A DNA stretch of 16,806 bases, from the NCBI GenBank assembly GCA_949284665.1, contig CASDWR010000252.1:1-16806 (forward strand), read 5' to 3'. The notes under the pieces were generated by a model, which made no database searches, had not been told where the DNA came from, and saw only the letters and a list, made by a program, of their open reading frames with translations. Shown here piece after piece: positions 16,067 to 16,806 of this stretch; position 1 is the stretch's first letter, and every line of letters begins with the position of its first letter. A program made the position numbers and the translations under genes. Source of the stretch: an uncultured Rikenellaceae bacterium (GTDB lineage Bacteria; Bacteroidota; Bacteroidia; Bacteroidales; Rikenellaceae).

Positions 16067-16549
16067 TCAATGATACAGGGTGTGGATATCCGGGTGTATC
16101 GATTTCAGGGATCTGATCAGTTGTTCGCAATCGGTTCCTTCACGCAATACGATAAAAATCGTATCGTCTCCGGCAATGGTACCGAGGATTTCCGGATAAC
16201 GTTCGCTGTCGATCATTGCGGTAACGGCATTGGCATATCCGGGACGCGTATGCAAAACGCCCATATTGCCGGAGAAACTGATATTCAGAATGCTGTCCAT
16301 GATAGCCGTTGCACCTTTCTTTGCATTCGATCCGTTCTTCAAGGTCTCCGACAAGGCATATACATACCCCTTTTCTTTGTCGGGCAATTTGGCTATTTTC
16401 ATAAATTTCAAATCTCTCGACAATGTACTTTGGGTTGTTTTTACACCTTTCTCCTGCAATTTAACCAGCAGATCGTCCTGGGAAGCGATCGATTCGGATT
16501 CGATCAGTTGGCCGATCAGCAACAATCTCTGTTTTCTCTTGTTCATCAT
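16067..16549 (-). CDS. argR: Arginine repressor
   Basis: Hexameric, arginine-responsive transcription factor of 160 residues, full length for the family. The N-terminal winged helix carries the recognition segment TTQSTLSRDLK; the C-terminal arginine-binding and oligomerisation domain carries GVLHTRPGYANAV and GTIAGDDTIF, with the GTIAGDDT signature and its Asp pair. Two adjacent ATG codons (16549 and 16546) are possible starts. It diverges from carA across 124 bp with a palindromic candidate operator between them, suggesting autoregulation and control of carbamoyl phosphate synthesis. It is unrelated to the glycan genes and marks the housekeeping edge of the locus. Confidence 0.95.
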   Translation of the reverse strand: MMNKRKQRLLLIGQLIESESIASQDDLLVKLQEKGVKTTQSTLSRDLKFMKIAKLPDKEKGYVYALSETLKNGSNAKKGATAIMDSILNISFSGNMGVLHTRPGYANAVTAMIDSERYPEILGTIAGDDTIFIVLREGTDCEQLIRSLKSIHPDIHTLYH

Positions 16550-16570
16550 AACAATACCGGATAATTTCGC

Positions 16571-16584
16571 CGCATAATTATGCG
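16571..16584. promoter_or_regulatory. Perfect 14-bp palindrome, candidate ARG box
   Basis: CGCATAATTATGCG is fully symmetric and shares the ATAATTAT core with the known ARG-box pattern (TGAAT-AT-rich-ATTCA). It lies in the predicted argR leader, 22 bp upstream of the argR start and 38 bp upstream of the carA -7 box. A convincing second box at the usual spacing is not seen. Confidence 0.55.
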
Positions 16585-16609
16585 AATTTAGAATAACTTT
16601 TCCAATTCA

Positions 16610-16617
16610 CAAAATTA
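16610..16617 (-). promoter_or_regulatory. -7 box of argR
   Basis: The minus strand reads TAATTTTG, an exact TAnnTTTG match. Transcription would start near 16603, giving a leader of about 55 nt that contains the palindrome. Confidence 0.5.
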
Positions 16618-16622
16618 ATGTG

Positions 16623-16630
16623 TAGTTTTG
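16623..16630 (+). promoter_or_regulatory. -7 box of carA
   Basis: TAGTTTTG is an exact TAnnTTTG match 43 bp before the carA ATG; transcription would begin near 16637. It is separated by only 5 bp from the oppositely oriented argR -7 box. Confidence 0.5.
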
Positions 16631-16673
16631 TTGCCGATTTGAATCAAAATTAACGTCTGTCTCAACCATAAAT

Positions 16674-16806
16674 ATGCACGAACTGAAAAAAGCACGTCTG
16701 ATTCTGGAAGACGGCAGCACCTACGAAGGCTACTCTTTCGGATATGAAAAGCCGGTAGCGGGAGAGGTTGTTTTCTACACCGCAATGACAGGGTACCCGG
16801 AAAGTC
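16674..16806 (+). CDS. carA: Carbamoyl-phosphate synthase small subunit, N-terminal part
   Basis: The reading frame runs off the window end after 44 codons. It begins [20 protein letters not shown] and continues to [15 protein letters not shown], the N-terminal signature of CarA (LEDG-x-x-x-G and GEVVF-x-T-x-MTGY). The full protein is the glutaminase subunit that supplies ammonia to CarB for arginine and pyrimidine synthesis. The glutaminase domain is outside the window. Its place opposite argR fits arginine control. Confidence 0.93.
   Translation, partial: MHELKKARLILEDGSTYEGYSFGYEKPVAGEVVFYTAMTGYPES

Noticed and set aside
1..16806. CRISPR array, tRNA, rRNA, insertion sequence or phage genes
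   Set aside because: No regularly spaced repeats, no tRNA- or rRNA-like segments, and no transposase, integrase or phage structural motifs were seen on either strand.

Overview
The window reads as a chromosomal segment of a Bacteroidales-type bacterium, probably gut-associated. Supporting signs are the TAnnTTTG promoter boxes, A-rich start regions with few Shine-Dalgarno sites, several lipoproteins with a charged residue cluster after the lipidated cysteine, a BACON-like domain, a hybrid two-component system (HTCS) regulator and a GH92 mannosidase. The genus cannot be fixed from what is visible.

Layout. (1) 31-2134, minus strand: uxuA and an SDR-type uxuB, the fructuronate-mannonate-KDG branch of hexuronate catabolism. 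(2) 2135-2580: a divergent intergenic region with candidate promoters for both sides and two dyad-symmetric sites. (3) 2581-8969, plus strand: a compact four-gene operon of lipoproteins. Two paralogous agarase-like (GH50-like, clan GH-A) hydrolases flank a surface-type protein built as lectin-like domain, BACON-like domain, lectin-like domain. The last gene is an alkaline-phosphatase-superfamily phosphodiesterase carrying a chitobiase-C-like and a PA14-like domain. A hairpin terminator follows. (4) 9391-13509, minus strand: a complete HTCS regulator with a G9 tract just after its DNA-binding domain. (5) 13680-15926, plus strand: a periplasmic GH92 alpha-mannosidase, divergent from the HTCS. 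(6) 16067-16806: argR (minus) and the start of carA (plus), divergent housekeeping arginine/pyrimidine genes sharing a 124-bp control region with a perfect 14-bp palindrome.

How the parts may fit (inference): the HTCS probably senses a glycan fragment in the periplasm and controls the flanking glycan genes. The lipoprotein operon would bind and cut a glycan at the cell surface, the phosphodiesterase would remove a phosphodiester decoration, and GH92 would trim mannose. UxuA and UxuB would take a uronate to 2-keto-3-deoxygluconate. No susC/susD pair is present, so this is either a PUL-like locus without its own importer or one whose importer lies elsewhere. The most novel part is the four-lipoprotein operon, above all the duplicated hydrolase around the double-lectin protein.
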